This document shows, in pieces, positions 36,270 through 45,246 of a DNA stretch of 64,000 nucleotides. Below the pieces are notes generated by a model, which searched no databases, was not told where the DNA came from, and saw nothing but the letters and a program-made list of their open reading frames with translations. The position numbers and the translations under genes were made by a program. This stretch comes from Gammaproteobacteria bacterium (GTDB taxonomy: Bacteria; Pseudomonadota; Gammaproteobacteria; JAUZRS01). Position 1 is the stretch's first letter; the number at the start of each line of letters is the position of its first letter. The DNA is taken from positions 252,121 through 316,120 of the forward strand of contig JAUZSP010000006.1 in assembly GCA_030949385.1 (NCBI GenBank), read 5' to 3'.

Positions 36270-39200
36270 TTACCTCAGCTCATCAAGTAAAGAGATCAGT
36301 TTACGTTGTCCTGTACTGATGGAATATTCGTCATGAACAAATGATAGGCCTGCATCAGACAAAGCGTTCCAAAGGGTCTCATTCTTGAGAAGATCTAAGG
36401 TTTTTTGGGCAAATTCTTGGCTTTCATTGGCAACAAGAACATTGATGTTGTCTTTAAGACCCATGCCTTCGGTTGCTATGGATGTGGCTATGACAGGAAC
36501 TCCGTAGCTGAGGCTGGTGCCAACTTTTCCCTTAATGCCAGCGCCATACCGCAAAGGTACAATGGAAAGAAGGGCGGTGTCGAAATAGTTACTGATGTCT
36601 TCGACAAAGCCGACGACATCAATGCCATCGGCTTTGATATTAAGTAACTCGTCCGGTGGATGGCTGCCGATAATGGTCAGCTTAAGACTGGGGCGTTTTT
36701 CTTTTATCAGTGGCCAGATATCTTCAATAAAATATAGAATGGCATCTACGTTGGGGGTATGGCGGAATCCGCCGATAAAAAGGATGTTTTCCCTTTTTTG
36801 AAAAGGGTTTTTTCGGCCAGGGATGTCCAGAATCAGGGGGATGACCTGAATGTTGGCATCTGAAATTTCCTCAACAAGGATCTCTTTTTCTGTGTTGGAT
36901 AAGACAATCGTCGCGTCAGATTGTTGCATAACGCTTAATTCGAGTTTTTTGGTTTCTTTTGCTTTTTTGAGCAGTGAAGCGGAATTTTCGATTTCAGCTT
37001 GTCGCTCTTCTCTTAGATAATGTAAATCCACTGTATTGAAGACGATGCGTGCATTTGGGCAAAGTTCTTTGACAAGTGCGATGTACTGGGACGCATAAGT
37101 GACTCGATAAAGAAAAACAGTATCGAGGTGTTTGCCAAAGCCCTCTAAGTATTCCTTCACATTGCGATAATAGGGGCTATAAATACACTCGACACCAATC
37201 CGTTGCAGGTTGCTGGTGTAGTGATTTAAATGGGCAAAATTATCTGCTGGTATAAAAGTAACTCGATGTCCAGACTTTACCATGCATTGCATAAAATGAT
37301 AGGCGGTTATGGAGCCTGCGTCTTTGTCAGGTTCGGGGGTTGAGGCATCAATCACAAGGATGCGTAAATCACATTGTCTATCACGCTCTAGGTAGGGTTC
37401 GATGCCGTTAGGTCGATGGGATGAAAGCTGAGCCTGCCAACGCTTAAAGAGTTTTTGGCTGTTGGTGATTTGATATGATTTGATTCCGCTCGTGAGATCG
37501 GTTCCAGAGGAGACTCCTTCGTGATGCACGATGACCGATAGAGGTTGGTAAAGAACACTTTTGCCGTTCGATCTGATTTTTAGGGCAAGGTCGGAATCTT
37601 CGCAATAAGCGGGTTTATAGTGGCAATCAAAGCCGTTAAATTCATCAAAGAGTGCTTTAGGAACCATAATGGCTGCCCCTGATATGTAGTCCACTTCTCG
37701 CATGTAGTTGAATTCAGGGCGTTCAGGGTCACCATTTCGGCCATAATTCCAGGCAGAGCCATCGCTCCACATGATGCCACCTGCTTCTTGCAGTGAGCCA
37801 TCCGGATAGATTAATTTCGAGCCAACCAGTCCAGTATTTGGAAAGCTGATAAAAGTAAGCGCCAACTCATCTAACCACCCGGTTGTCACGGTCGTATCAT
37901 TGTTTAGAAAAAAAACGTAATCACCATGAGCTTTGCTTGCGCCATTATTACAGCTTTCGATAAATCCAGAGTTGATATCATTTTTAATGTAGACTGCTTC
38001 TGGAAAGTTGTGTATCTGTTGGGGTGTCTCATCTGTAGAACAATCATCTACTACGATCACTTCGATCTGGCAGAATGAAGGATGGTTGCGGATGGATTGC
38101 AGGCATTTTTCGGTATAACCCCAGTTGTTGTAGACCGGAATGATAATAGAAACGTTTGTTTTTCTTAGTTTTTTTATATGGTCATCGGGAATAGGAGTGT
38201 TTGTTTTTTCTGGTAAGGGTTGCCATGATTGCCAATGCTTAAATTCACTTGTGCGATTAAATAATTTTGGAAGGAATCTAAATACGGTGTTTCTTAGTGC
38301 AAGTTTGTTTGCGGGTTTTAGAGGAGTTTTGTGATACATGCGTCGCCCAAGATTAATTAGGGTGTTGGAGACTGATAAGGTGGCATGTTTACTTTTTTTC
38401 TTTAATGCACGTAGAGGTCTTGTGATCGACCAGGATTTGCTTGTGTGTAATTTTTTAATGACTTGTTCGAGCTTTAAAATATGTTCTTGATGTCTTTTTG
38501 ATGTGTGTTCTAGATGGTCAATGTGCGCCCTTCCATTAAGTGCTTCCAGTTCTCTTTGAGCTAAGAGCTGTGCGTATGTATTAGCCTTATTTTCTATTTT
38601 TTTCATGCTTTTGTTTAAATTCTTAAGTGTTGTTTCTACATCTTGTAGTTGGCTGCTTGTCTGGAGGTGCAGGTTATCTAGTTCTTTGTTTTCTAGAGTT
38701 TTTTGTTTTAGTTCATGGTTTAGCTTGGTTATTTTGTGTTGTAATTCGGCCTCAGTTTCTTTGAGTTTGGAAGCGTGTTTGGCCTCAGTTTCTTTGAGTT
38801 TGGAAGCGTGTTTGGCCTCAGTTTCTTTGAGTTTGGAAGCGTGTTTGGCCTCAGTTTCTTTGAGTTTGGAAGCGTGTTTGGCCTCAGTTTCTTTGAGTTT
38901 GGAAGCGTGTTTGGCCTCAGTTTCTTTAATCTTTGATTTGATCATGATGTTTTCATTTTTCAAGGCGTTATAGTCTTTGCCTTCTTGTACTGTGATTTTA
39001 TCAGGCTTGTCTTTTTTATTTCTTATTTTTGAATAAGATTGTGAGTGCCATAGGGCAGAATAGAGATTGTCTGTAGAGGCGAGTTCTGATTGGATTAAGT
39101 TAAAGTCATCCTCTATTTTATTGGGCAAGCTATTTTCAAGCGCTGCCTTTTGAAATATTTTACATGTTTTGGTGACTAATTGGGATAGTTTTGGATCATG

Positions 39201-39896
39201 GGTAAGGGTGTTGTCGATAGCATGGTGGTGCCTTAGGGTTGGGTCTATGAATTTATTGATTTTGTTAAGGGTATGTGAAGAAAAATTAAGAGTTAAGTCG
39301 GTTAATGTACGTGAGCATCGAGTTATTTCTTTTTCCCAGTTTAAAAGGAGTTGGTCGTACATAAGGAAGATACGAGGATGTGCGCGGCTCCATTCTTCAG
39401 ATTCGAGAACATGTCTTAACCAAAGCAAGTAACTGTGGTTGGCGGATAGTTCATTGCGTTTTTTTAAAGAGTCGGCTACCTCAATGGGTGATCTTCCCAC
39501 TAAAATGTAATTGTGATTCCATTTGAGCCGCTTTAATATTTTTTGCCAAATGGGTAGTAAGCGGCAAAGCCTTGGATCCTTAATAATTGGTTGTTCTATA
39601 TCAGTGTAGTGTTGTTGAGCAAGTTTATAGAGTTGTTCCTCGAAGGGTTTTATGTCGGCTTGATTCCACCAAGTGTTGGGCAAAGGGTTTGGGTCTTGCC
39701 AAGAGGAGCCGAGTTTTTGGAGTAGTTCATCGTGCACAGCAACAATATCTGTGGGCTCCCAAAAACCGGTAGGATTATCCTCGGCAGGTTGCATAAGGTT
39801 TGTGCCAGGATCTGTGCCAAGAAGATTGAATAGTCGTGTGGATACAGAAGTGCCACTACGGTGCATCCCCAGTATGATTAAAATGGTTTTATTCAT
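36270..39896 (-). CDS. Three-domain sulfotransferase/coiled-coil/GT2/GT4 protein
   Basis: 1208 residues. Residues 1 to about 260 are sulfotransferase-like: IILGMHRSGTSVSTRLFN is the PAPS-binding loop and LVGRSPIEVADSLKKR the 3'-phosphate site. About 320-505 is a long coiled coil with five perfect 11-residue repeats KETEAKHASKL (residues about 324-383). About 580-800 is a GT2 domain: VSIIIPVYNNWGYTEKCL, VVDDCSTDETPQ, FFLNNDTTV. About 843-1208 is a GT4 domain: LRILVIDASTPEPDKDAG, FIGGFRHTPNVDAILYFI, RYGAGIKGKVGTSLSYG. GT2-GT4 fusions of this sort are known; the N-terminal sulfotransferase and repeat spacer are unusual. It could polymerise and sulfate the same chain. There is no membrane segment. 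Confidence 0.85.
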   Translation of the reverse strand: MNKTILIILGMHRSGTSVSTRLFNLLGTDPGTNLMQPAEDNPTGFWEPTDIVAVHDELLQKLGSSWQDPNPLPNTWWNQADIKPFEEQLYKLAQQHYTDIEQPIIKDPRLCRLLPIWQKILKRLKWNHNYILVGRSPIEVADSLKKRNELSANHSYLLWLRHVLESEEWSRAHPRIFLMYDQLLLNWEKEITRCSRTLTDLTLNFSSHTLNKINKFIDPTLRHHHAIDNTLTHDPKLSQLVTKTCKIFQKAALENSLPNKIEDDFNLIQSELASTDNLYSALWHSQSYSKIRNKKDKPDKITVQEGKDYNALKNENIMIKSKIKETEAKHASKLKETEAKHASKLKETEAKHASKLKETEAKHASKLKETEAKHASKLKETEAELQHKITKLNHELKQKTLENKELDNLHLQTSSQLQDVETTLKNLNKSMKKIENKANTYAQLLAQRELEALNGRAHIDHLEHTSKRHQEHILKLEQVIKKLHTSKSWSITRPLRALKKKSKHATLSVSNTLINLGRRMYHKTPLKPANKLALRNTVFRFLPKLFNRTSEFKHWQSWQPLPEKTNTPIPDDHIKKLRKTNVSIIIPVYNNWGYTEKCLQSIRNHPSFCQIEVIVVDDCSTDETPQQIHNFPEAVYIKNDINSGFIESCNNGASKAHGDYVFFLNNDTTVTTGWLDELALTFISFPNTGLVGSKLIYPDGSLQEAGGIMWSDGSAWNYGRNGDPERPEFNYMREVDYISGAAIMVPKALFDEFNGFDCHYKPAYCEDSDLALKIRSNGKSVLYQPLSVIVHHEGVSSGTDLTSGIKSYQITNSQKLFKRWQAQLSSHRPNGIEPYLERDRQCDLRILVIDASTPEPDKDAGSITAYHFMQCMVKSGHRVTFIPADNFAHLNHYTSNLQRIGVECIYSPYYRNVKEYLEGFGKHLDTVFLYRVTYASQYIALVKELCPNARIVFNTVDLHYLREERQAEIENSASLLKKAKETKKLELSVMQQSDATIVLSNTEKEILVEEISDANIQVIPLILDIPGRKNPFQKRENILFIGGFRHTPNVDAILYFIEDIWPLIKEKRPSLKLTIIGSHPPDELLNIKADGIDVVGFVEDISNYFDTALLSIVPLRYGAGIKGKVGTSLSYGVPVIATSIATEGMGLKDNINVLVANESQEFAQKTLDLLKNETLWNALSDAGLSFVHDEYSISTGQRKLISLLDELR
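38748..38927 (-). repeat. 33-bp perfect tandem repeat, five copies plus 15 bases
   Basis: Starting at 38748, 38781, 38814, 38847 and 38880 the same 33 bases recur without a mismatch, followed by the first 15 bases of a sixth copy. The unit is eleven codons, so copy-number changes keep the frame and only lengthen or shorten the coiled-coil spacer of the surrounding protein. Perfect identity implies recent expansion or ongoing homogenisation by slippage. Confidence 0.95.
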
Positions 39897-39915
39897 TTAA
39901 GTTATCAGTTGTTTT

Positions 39916-40725
39916 TTAGGTGTTAAGAAGAAGCTGACAGCGATTTTTAAACTCTTTAAGTTTTTTTTCAAATTCAGGTATTTCTCTGGTTGAGGTTGAT
40001 AGTTTTTTATCGGCTTTATGGTATAACTGAGAGTCTAGTCGGTTATTACTCAGTAAGGCTGTTTTTGCTTCATTGCTGAGCTTATCAAGAAAGGCATGTG
40101 GTGGACAGGTTGGTTGTTTTGATGTGTTTTGTGGTACGTAGGCTAAATCAAGTTTTGGAAAATTGGTTTTTAGGATGTGCTCAAATACAACCATGCTTTC
40201 ATCAAAGCGTTCTACGGTCCCAGTCAGAACATTATCTAGGTTGAGATGTGATAGAGCAGATTCTACAAAATTGTCATCTATGATTCTTGCAGGATTGTTG
40301 ATGTTGTTTAAATATCTGACATGGTGGTTTTTTATAATAGAAGGTACATCATCACGCATGCGCCAGATTATATAGTCAGAAAAATTTAATTCTTTTGCCA
40401 TTTTAGAACCTAGGGAGCTTATAGGTTGTTTTTCTTCAAATTCAAATACTGATTTTACTCGTCTAATAGGTTCACGAAGCAGGATGAGCCACCAGCTTTT
40501 TGATATTTTGTTTGGAGTAAACGGCATGTGATGGCTTGAAATGACCGTGAAGCTCGGGTTATTTTTAATGTACTCATTAAGGTATCCAGCGCCTTGCTTC
40601 TGCATTAAGGCATCTTCTCTGTGATCACAGAAATTTTCCCCGTAGTTACGTTGTAGAGCCCAGTCTAAAGTGGAGCCTGCATTTTTAAATATATGACAAT
40701 GTAAAATTAAATTTTTCTTGTTCAC
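39916..40725 (-). CDS. Sulfotransferase family protein
   Basis: 269 residues. LILHCHIFKNAGSTLDWAL is the 5'-phosphosulfate loop of the carbohydrate sulfotransferase-2 type (H-x-x-K-x-x-G-S-T), and WLILLREPIRRVKSVFEFEE is the 3'-phosphate-binding region with its R-x-x-x-R-x-x-S pattern. Later VLTGTVERFDES fits the family. Soluble; likely transfers sulfate from PAPS to a glycan made by this locus. The start-to-stop gap to the large sulfotransferase-GT gene is 19 bases, so the two are co-transcribed. Confidence 0.85.
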   Translation of the reverse strand: MNKKNLILHCHIFKNAGSTLDWALQRNYGENFCDHREDALMQKQGAGYLNEYIKNNPSFTVISSHHMPFTPNKISKSWWLILLREPIRRVKSVFEFEEKQPISSLGSKMAKELNFSDYIIWRMRDDVPSIIKNHHVRYLNNINNPARIIDDNFVESALSHLNLDNVLTGTVERFDESMVVFEHILKTNFPKLDLAYVPQNTSKQPTCPPHAFLDKLSNEAKTALLSNNRLDSQLYHKADKKLSTSTREIPEFEKKLKEFKNRCQLLLNT

Positions 40726-40747
40726 TTTGGCGGCCTTGGGAGGTATT

Positions 40748-41305
40748 TTATAGTTTAGGTGTTGTTTTTTGGTGAGAAAGAAAAGGTGTGCTTTTTTGAT
40801 CTTTATTGGAAACTAAAGGAGGTGTTTGGATTGGCCATTGGATATTAATGTGAGGGTCATTCCATTGAATTCCTGCTTCCAGTTCAGGGCTATAATAATC
40901 TGTTGTTTTATACAAAAACTCCGCATTTTCCGAAAGAGTCAAAAAGCCATGAGCAAAGCCCTCTGGAATCCAGAGCTGCTTTTTATTCTCAGCTGAAAGC
41001 ACCTCGCCAACCCATTGGCCAAACGTGGGCGAGCTTTTACGAATGTCCACAGCCACATCAAAAACCTCTCCCTGAGTCACACGTACTAATTTTCCTTGTG
41101 CTTTGGGTGGCAGTTGATAATGCAGCCCTCGCAAGACCCCTTTGCTGGATTTTGAGTGATTGTCTTGCACAAACTGGACGTCAAGCCTCGTGGCATCCCG
41201 AAATACTTTTTGGTTAAAGCTTTCAAAGAAAAACCCGCGCTCATCGCCAAAGACTTGTGGCTCAAATAAGATCACATCAGGGATGCTTAATGGAGTGGTC
41301 TTCAT
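40748..41305 (-). CDS. rfbC: dTDP-4-dehydrorhamnose 3,5-epimerase
   Basis: 185 residues, cupin fold. Third step in dTDP-L-rhamnose synthesis. FEPQVFGDERGFFFESFN, FVQDNHSKSSKGVLRGLHYQ (catalytic His), VDIRKSSPTFGQWVG and IPEGFAHGFLTLSE are hallmark RmlC blocks. Transcribed together with rfbD and away from rfbB/rfbA, 20 kb distant. Confidence 0.95.
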   Translation of the reverse strand: MKTTPLSIPDVILFEPQVFGDERGFFFESFNQKVFRDATRLDVQFVQDNHSKSSKGVLRGLHYQLPPKAQGKLVRVTQGEVFDVAVDIRKSSPTFGQWVGEVLSAENKKQLWIPEGFAHGFLTLSENAEFLYKTTDYYSPELEAGIQWNDPHINIQWPIQTPPLVSNKDQKSTPFLSHQKTTPKL

Positions 41306-41339
41306 GATCGTCTGAGTGTGCGGTGTTGTCGAAGCGAGA

Positions 41340-42245
41340 TCATAAGTTTTCTTTTATTACTAATTCGGTGATTAATCGTTTGACGTGAGTTTGCCAGATA
41401 GGCAGAACAATGCCAAAAGTTTCTGTTAATTTTTGTGAGCTGAGTCGTGAATTTTTTGGGCGTGTTGCAGCTTGTGGATATTCATCGCTCTGAATCGGGC
41501 GTATTTTGTCAGGTGTGGTTGAAAGTGTACAGCCGTGTTTTTCAGCTTGGGTGATGACGTATTGAGCGAACTCAAACCAACTGCTCTCACCGGCTGCACT
41601 CAGATGATAGGTGCCGATGATGTTTTTGTTGCTGCCTTTGTCTTGTTGGAGGTGATAGAGACAGAGTGCGGTGATGTCGGCAATCAGCTCGGCGCTGGTG
41701 GGTGCGCCGTATTGATCTTTGATTACCCTGAGTTCGTCGTGCTGTTTGGCCAGTTTCAACATGGTTTTAGCAAAATTATTGCCGCGAGCTGCAAAGACCC
41801 AGCAGGTGCGAAAAATCAGGTGTTGGCAGCCACTTTTTCGTATGGCTTCTTCACCTAATAGCTTGCTTTTTCCATAAACGGATTGGGGGTTGGCTTGGTC
41901 GGTTTCGTTGTAAGTGCCTTCTTTTTCACCATCAAAAACATAGTCAGTGGAGTAGTGGATTAGCCAAGCGTTGAGGTGTTTGGCTTCTTTTGCTAATAGG
42001 GCAACGGCGGTGTGGTTGATTTTTTCAGCCTGCTCTGCTTCGCTCTCTGCTTTATCAACAGCGGTGTAAGCGGCCGCATTGACAATTACATCGGGTTGGT
42101 AATCTCGCAAGGTGGTTCTTAGCTTGTCAAGGTTTGCCAAATTCACATCGGAGCGGTTGCAGATCTTCAGCTCTCCCAAAGGGGCGAGGGAGCGTTGCAG
42201 TTCCCAGCCCACTTGACCGTTTGCGCCGAGCAGTAACATTTTCAT
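41340..42245 (-). CDS. rfbD: dTDP-4-dehydrorhamnose reductase
   Basis: 301 residues from ATG 42245 (MKMLLLGANGQVGWELQ); the frame is open 12 codons further upstream but that part is unlike RmlD. Reduces the 4-keto group to give dTDP-L-rhamnose. STDYVFDGEKEGTYNE, NPQSVYGKSKLLGEE (Y-x-x-x-K) and GAPTSAELIAD are diagnostic. The 190-base region upstream to 42435 separates it from the divergent initiating transferase and must hold both promoters; no strong -35/-10 pair was obvious. Confidence 0.94.
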   Translation of the reverse strand: MKMLLLGANGQVGWELQRSLAPLGELKICNRSDVNLANLDKLRTTLRDYQPDVIVNAAAYTAVDKAESEAEQAEKINHTAVALLAKEAKHLNAWLIHYSTDYVFDGEKEGTYNETDQANPQSVYGKSKLLGEEAIRKSGCQHLIFRTCWVFAARGNNFAKTMLKLAKQHDELRVIKDQYGAPTSAELIADITALCLYHLQQDKGSNKNIIGTYHLSAAGESSWFEFAQYVITQAEKHGCTLSTTPDKIRPIQSDEYPQAATRPKNSRLSSQKLTETFGIVLPIWQTHVKRLITELVIKENL

Positions 42246-42435
42246 TGGTTTTGTTGTTCCACGGAGGCCTTTAACGACCATTAATCGGTGTTTTTTTTAG
42301 CGCAGTATACACATTTTATGCCTGTGACTCCAAAGCGGCCAACTTGGTTAGTCTTTTTTGCGGGATTTTACTGGCTGGCTTTTGGTTGCCGAGTGAGATA
42401 TAAGAGCGTGCATTGATAGGCAGAGGGGTGAAAAT

Positions 42436-43836
42436 GTGCTTAAACGAGGCGTAATACAAGAACATGCCGCATTGCTGGCTTTTTTAATGCGTGTGCTGGA
42501 TCTGACGGCGTTGTTGCTGGCTTTTTTTGCCGCGTATTGGCTCTATTTTTCCACCTTTGAGTTGCAGCCGATCTATTTTTACCCGCTGGTTTTGGGTGCT
42601 GGATTGGCGCTGCTGCTCTTTCCGCTTTTTTCGGTCTACGGCAGTTTGCGTGGTGCGCCGTTTTGGTTGGAGCTACGCAGTCTAAGCTTTGCTCTGCTGG
42701 CGCTGTTTGTCCTGTTGGCGGTGGTGGGGGTGTTGAGTAAAAGCAATCCGCTTTACTCGCGCATCTGGTTTGGTTCTTGGTTTTTGCTCTCGTGGGCTTT
42801 TTTTCTCCTTTATCGTGGTGCGCTGCGCTTGCTGTTGGGCTGGATGCGTCGCCAAGGGTATAACCAGCGTTGTCTGATTGTGCTCGGTTGTGGTCCGGGG
42901 GCTGAAGAGGTGGTGCAGCGCATCAATAAAACGCCTTGGTCTGGGTTTCAGGTGGTGGCGGCTTTTGGTGATCTAGAGCAAGGTGAGCTGAACGGGGTGC
43001 CGATTGCCGGTGGTTATGAGGATGTGGTGGGCTACCTCTCTTCGAATCATGTGGATCAAGTTTGGATTGCGCTGCCTCTGAGCGAAGCCGCAGAGCTGAA
43101 ACGGGTGCTGCATCTGCTACGCCACTCCACGGTGGACATCCGTTATGTGCCGGATCTGTTCGGTTTTAAGCTGCTGAATCAATCCATTTCCGAAGTGGCG
43201 GGGATGCCGGTGTTGGATCTGTCAAAATCCCCCATGAGCGGCATGAATCAGTTTGTGAAAGCAGTGGAAGATCGTCTCTTGGGTTTGCTGATTTTTATTT
43301 TGATCACGCCCTTTCTGCTGTTGATTGCATTAGGGGTGAAGCTCACCTCATCAGGTCCGGTGCTGTTTAAACAGAAACGCCACGGCTGGGATGGGCGTGA
43401 AATTCGGGTCTATAAATTTCGCTCTATGGTGGTGCATCAAGAGGGGGCGGGCGTTGTGACCCAAGCGAAAAAAGGCGATGCGCGCATCACCCCCTTTGGG
43501 GCGTTTTTGCGTCGCACCAGTCTGGATGAGTTGCCGCAGTTTTTTAATGTCTTGCAGGGGCGCATGTCGATTGTCGGACCACGGCCTCATGCCTTGGCGC
43601 ACAACGAAGAGTTCAAGGATAAAATCGAGCAGTACATGCTGCGCCACAAGGTGAAACCAGGCATCACCGGTTGGGCGCAGGTGAACGGCTATCGCGGTGA
43701 AACCGATACCCTCTACAAGATGCAAAAACGGGTGGAATACGATCTGAATTACATTGAAAATTGGTCGTTGTGGCTGGATCTGAAAATTATATTTTTGACC
43801 ATTTTCAAGGGGTTTGTCAATAAAAATGCCTATTGA
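42436..43836 (+). CDS. Undecaprenyl-phosphate sugar phosphotransferase (WcaJ-type)
   Basis: 466 residues from a GTG preceded by GAGGGG. Initiates glycan assembly by moving a sugar 1-phosphate, usually glucose 1-phosphate, onto undecaprenyl phosphate. Four N-terminal helices (about 10-125), a CoA-binding-like Rossmann domain with LIVLGCGPGAEEVVQRI, then one helix (about 275-300) and the catalytic domain: SSGPVLFKQKRHGWDGREI, VYKFRSMVVHQEG, RRTSLDELPQFFNVLQGRMS, GPRPHALAHNE, KPGITGWAQVNGYRG. Together with Wzx this supports a Wzx-dependent route. The sugar specificity is not shown by sequence. Confidence 0.92.
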   Translation: MLKRGVIQEHAALLAFLMRVLDLTALLLAFFAAYWLYFSTFELQPIYFYPLVLGAGLALLLFPLFSVYGSLRGAPFWLELRSLSFALLALFVLLAVVGVLSKSNPLYSRIWFGSWFLLSWAFFLLYRGALRLLLGWMRRQGYNQRCLIVLGCGPGAEEVVQRINKTPWSGFQVVAAFGDLEQGELNGVPIAGGYEDVVGYLSSNHVDQVWIALPLSEAAELKRVLHLLRHSTVDIRYVPDLFGFKLLNQSISEVAGMPVLDLSKSPMSGMNQFVKAVEDRLLGLLIFILITPFLLLIALGVKLTSSGPVLFKQKRHGWDGREIRVYKFRSMVVHQEGAGVVTQAKKGDARITPFGAFLRRTSLDELPQFFNVLQGRMSIVGPRPHALAHNEEFKDKIEQYMLRHKVKPGITGWAQVNGYRGETDTLYKMQKRVEYDLNYIENWSLWLDLKIIFLTIFKGFVNKNAY

Positions 43837-43841
43837 TTTGC

Positions 43842-43875
43842 GTAGGTTGGGTTAGCCTGAAGGGCGTAACCCAAC
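43842..43875. repeat. Palindromic intergenic repeat between convergent genes
   Basis: GTTGGGTTA (43846-43854) and TAACCCAAC (43867-43875) form a hairpin with a GCC/GGC-containing centre. A third partial arm, TCGGGTTACGC, follows at about 43894. It fills the gap between the convergent initiating transferase and metK genes. Such GTTGGGTTACGC-type palindromes are dispersed in many bacterial chromosomes. It may help end transcription from both sides, but there is no T tract. Confidence 0.6.
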
Positions 43876-43907
43876 AGGGTCGGATCTGTTCTGTCGGGTT
43901 ACGCTGC

Positions 43908-45074
43908 TTATAGACCAGCCGCTTCTTTTAACGCCTCTGCCCGGTCGGTGCGCTCCCAACTGAACTGCGGCTCTTCACGACCAAAATGACCGTAGGCGGC
44001 GGTGCTTTTGTAGATTGGACGTATCAGATCCAGCATCTGGGTCAGGCCGTATGGGCGCAGATCGAAATGCGCTCTGACCAACTCCACAATGCGGCTGTCG
44101 TCGATTTTGCCACTGCCAAAAGTATTGATGCTGATGGAGGTGGGTTCCACCACGCCGATGGCGTAGGAGATCTGGATTTCACAGCGTTCCGCCAGACCGG
44201 CGGCGACGATGTTTTTTGCCACATAACGACCGGCATAGGCGGCGGAACGATCCACTTTGGAAGGGTCTTTGCCTGAGAACGCGCCGCCGCCGTGACGTGC
44301 CATGCCACCGTAGGTGTCCACAATGATTTTTCGCCCAGTCAGACCACAATCGCCCACCGGTCCGCCAATGACAAAGTTGCCCGTGGGGTTGATGTGAATC
44401 TTGTCGGCAGGGCATTGAGCCAGCCAGTCGGCGGGCAGAACCGGCTTGATGATCAGCTCCATGACCGCTTCTTGGATGTCTTTTTGCGAGACATCGGGAT
44501 GGTGTTGGGTGGAGAGCACTACCGCGTCGATGCCAACGGGTTGGTCATTTTCATAACGCAGGGTGACTTGGCTTTTGGCGTCGGGGCGCAACCACGGCAG
44601 GGTGCCGCTTTTGCGCTCTTCGGCTTGGCGTTTTACCAGTCGATGGGCGTAGGTGATGGGCGCAGGCATCAGTACGTCGGTCTCGTTGCTGGCGTAGCCG
44701 AACATCAAGCCTTGATCACCGGCACCTTGCTCTTCGGGGGCGGAACGATCCACGCCCATGGCGATGTCGCTGGACTGTTTGCCGATGGCGTTGAGCACCG
44801 CACAGGTGGAGCCATCAAAGCCCATCTCGGAGCTGTTGTAACCGATCTCTAAAATGGTGTTGCGCACGATCTCTTCCAGATCCACCCAAGCGGTGGTGCT
44901 AATCTCGCCTGCGACCATGACCACACCGGTTTTGATTAGGGTTTCACAGGCAACACGGGCATTTTTATCCTGTTCTAGTAGGGCATCCAATATGGCATCG
45001 GAGATTTGATCCGCGATTTTATCTGGGTGGCCTTCGGAGACGGATTCGGAGGTAAAGAGGTAGCTGTTGCTCAT
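43908..45074 (-). CDS. metK: S-adenosylmethionine synthase
   Basis: 388 residues from ATG 45074 ([19 protein letters not shown]); the frame is open further upstream but metK proteins start here. Makes SAM from methionine and [55 protein letters not shown] and [19 protein letters not shown] are the family signatures. AGGAAAT precedes the start. I saw no SAM riboswitch in the 172-base divergent region to miaB. Confidence 0.97.
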   Translation of the reverse strand: MSNSYLFTSESVSEGHPDKIADQISDAILDALLEQDKNARVACETLIKTGVVMVAGEISTTAWVDLEEIVRNTILEIGYNSSEMGFDGSTCAVLNAIGKQSSDIAMGVDRSAPEEQGAGDQGLMFGYASNETDVLMPAPITYAHRLVKRQAEERKSGTLPWLRPDAKSQVTLRYENDQPVGIDAVVLSTQHHPDVSQKDIQEAVMELIIKPVLPADWLAQCPADKIHINPTGNFVIGGPVGDCGLTGRKIIVDTYGGMARHGGGAFSGKDPSKVDRSAAYAGRYVAKNIVAAGLAERCEIQISYAIGVVEPTSISINTFGSGKIDDSRIVELVRAHFDLRPYGLTQMLDLIRPIYKSTAAYGHFGREEPQFSWERTDRAEALKEAAGL

Positions 45075-45246
45075 AGCGGGGTATTTCCTGCCTGTTGTTC
45101 TGGTCGGTAAAAGACGTGTTAAAAGGTCGCCGGTTTGCGCGGCAGGGAGCGATTGTAGAAGAAATGGGCTGTTTTTGCGATTTTTTTTGGCGCACGGTCT
45201 TCTCATGCGTGTAAAATGCTGCGTTTGATCTTTTGTGTGTAGAGTT

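Larger units (their letters stand above)
23897..40725. other. AT-rich minus-strand block within the polysaccharide locus
   Basis: From about 20 kb, and throughout 23.9-40.7 kb, the DNA is visibly richer in A and T than the pse operon or the housekeeping genes after 42.4 kb, with many AAA, AAT and ATA codons. All genes here are on the minus strand while those before are on the plus strand. rfbBA lies upstream and rfbCD just beyond. This suggests acquisition as a block; no integrase, att site or flanking repeat was seen. GC content was judged by eye, not computed. Confidence 0.6.

Noticed and set aside
38748-38927. CRISPR array
   Set aside because: The 33-base units are directly adjacent with no spacers, and they encode a regular coiled-coil repeat in frame.
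43846-43875. Rho-independent terminator
   Set aside because: Good stem but no T tract on either side, so it is listed as a palindromic repeat instead.
45075-45246. SAM riboswitch upstream of metK
   Set aside because: I could not find the conserved core of a known SAM aptamer in this gap.
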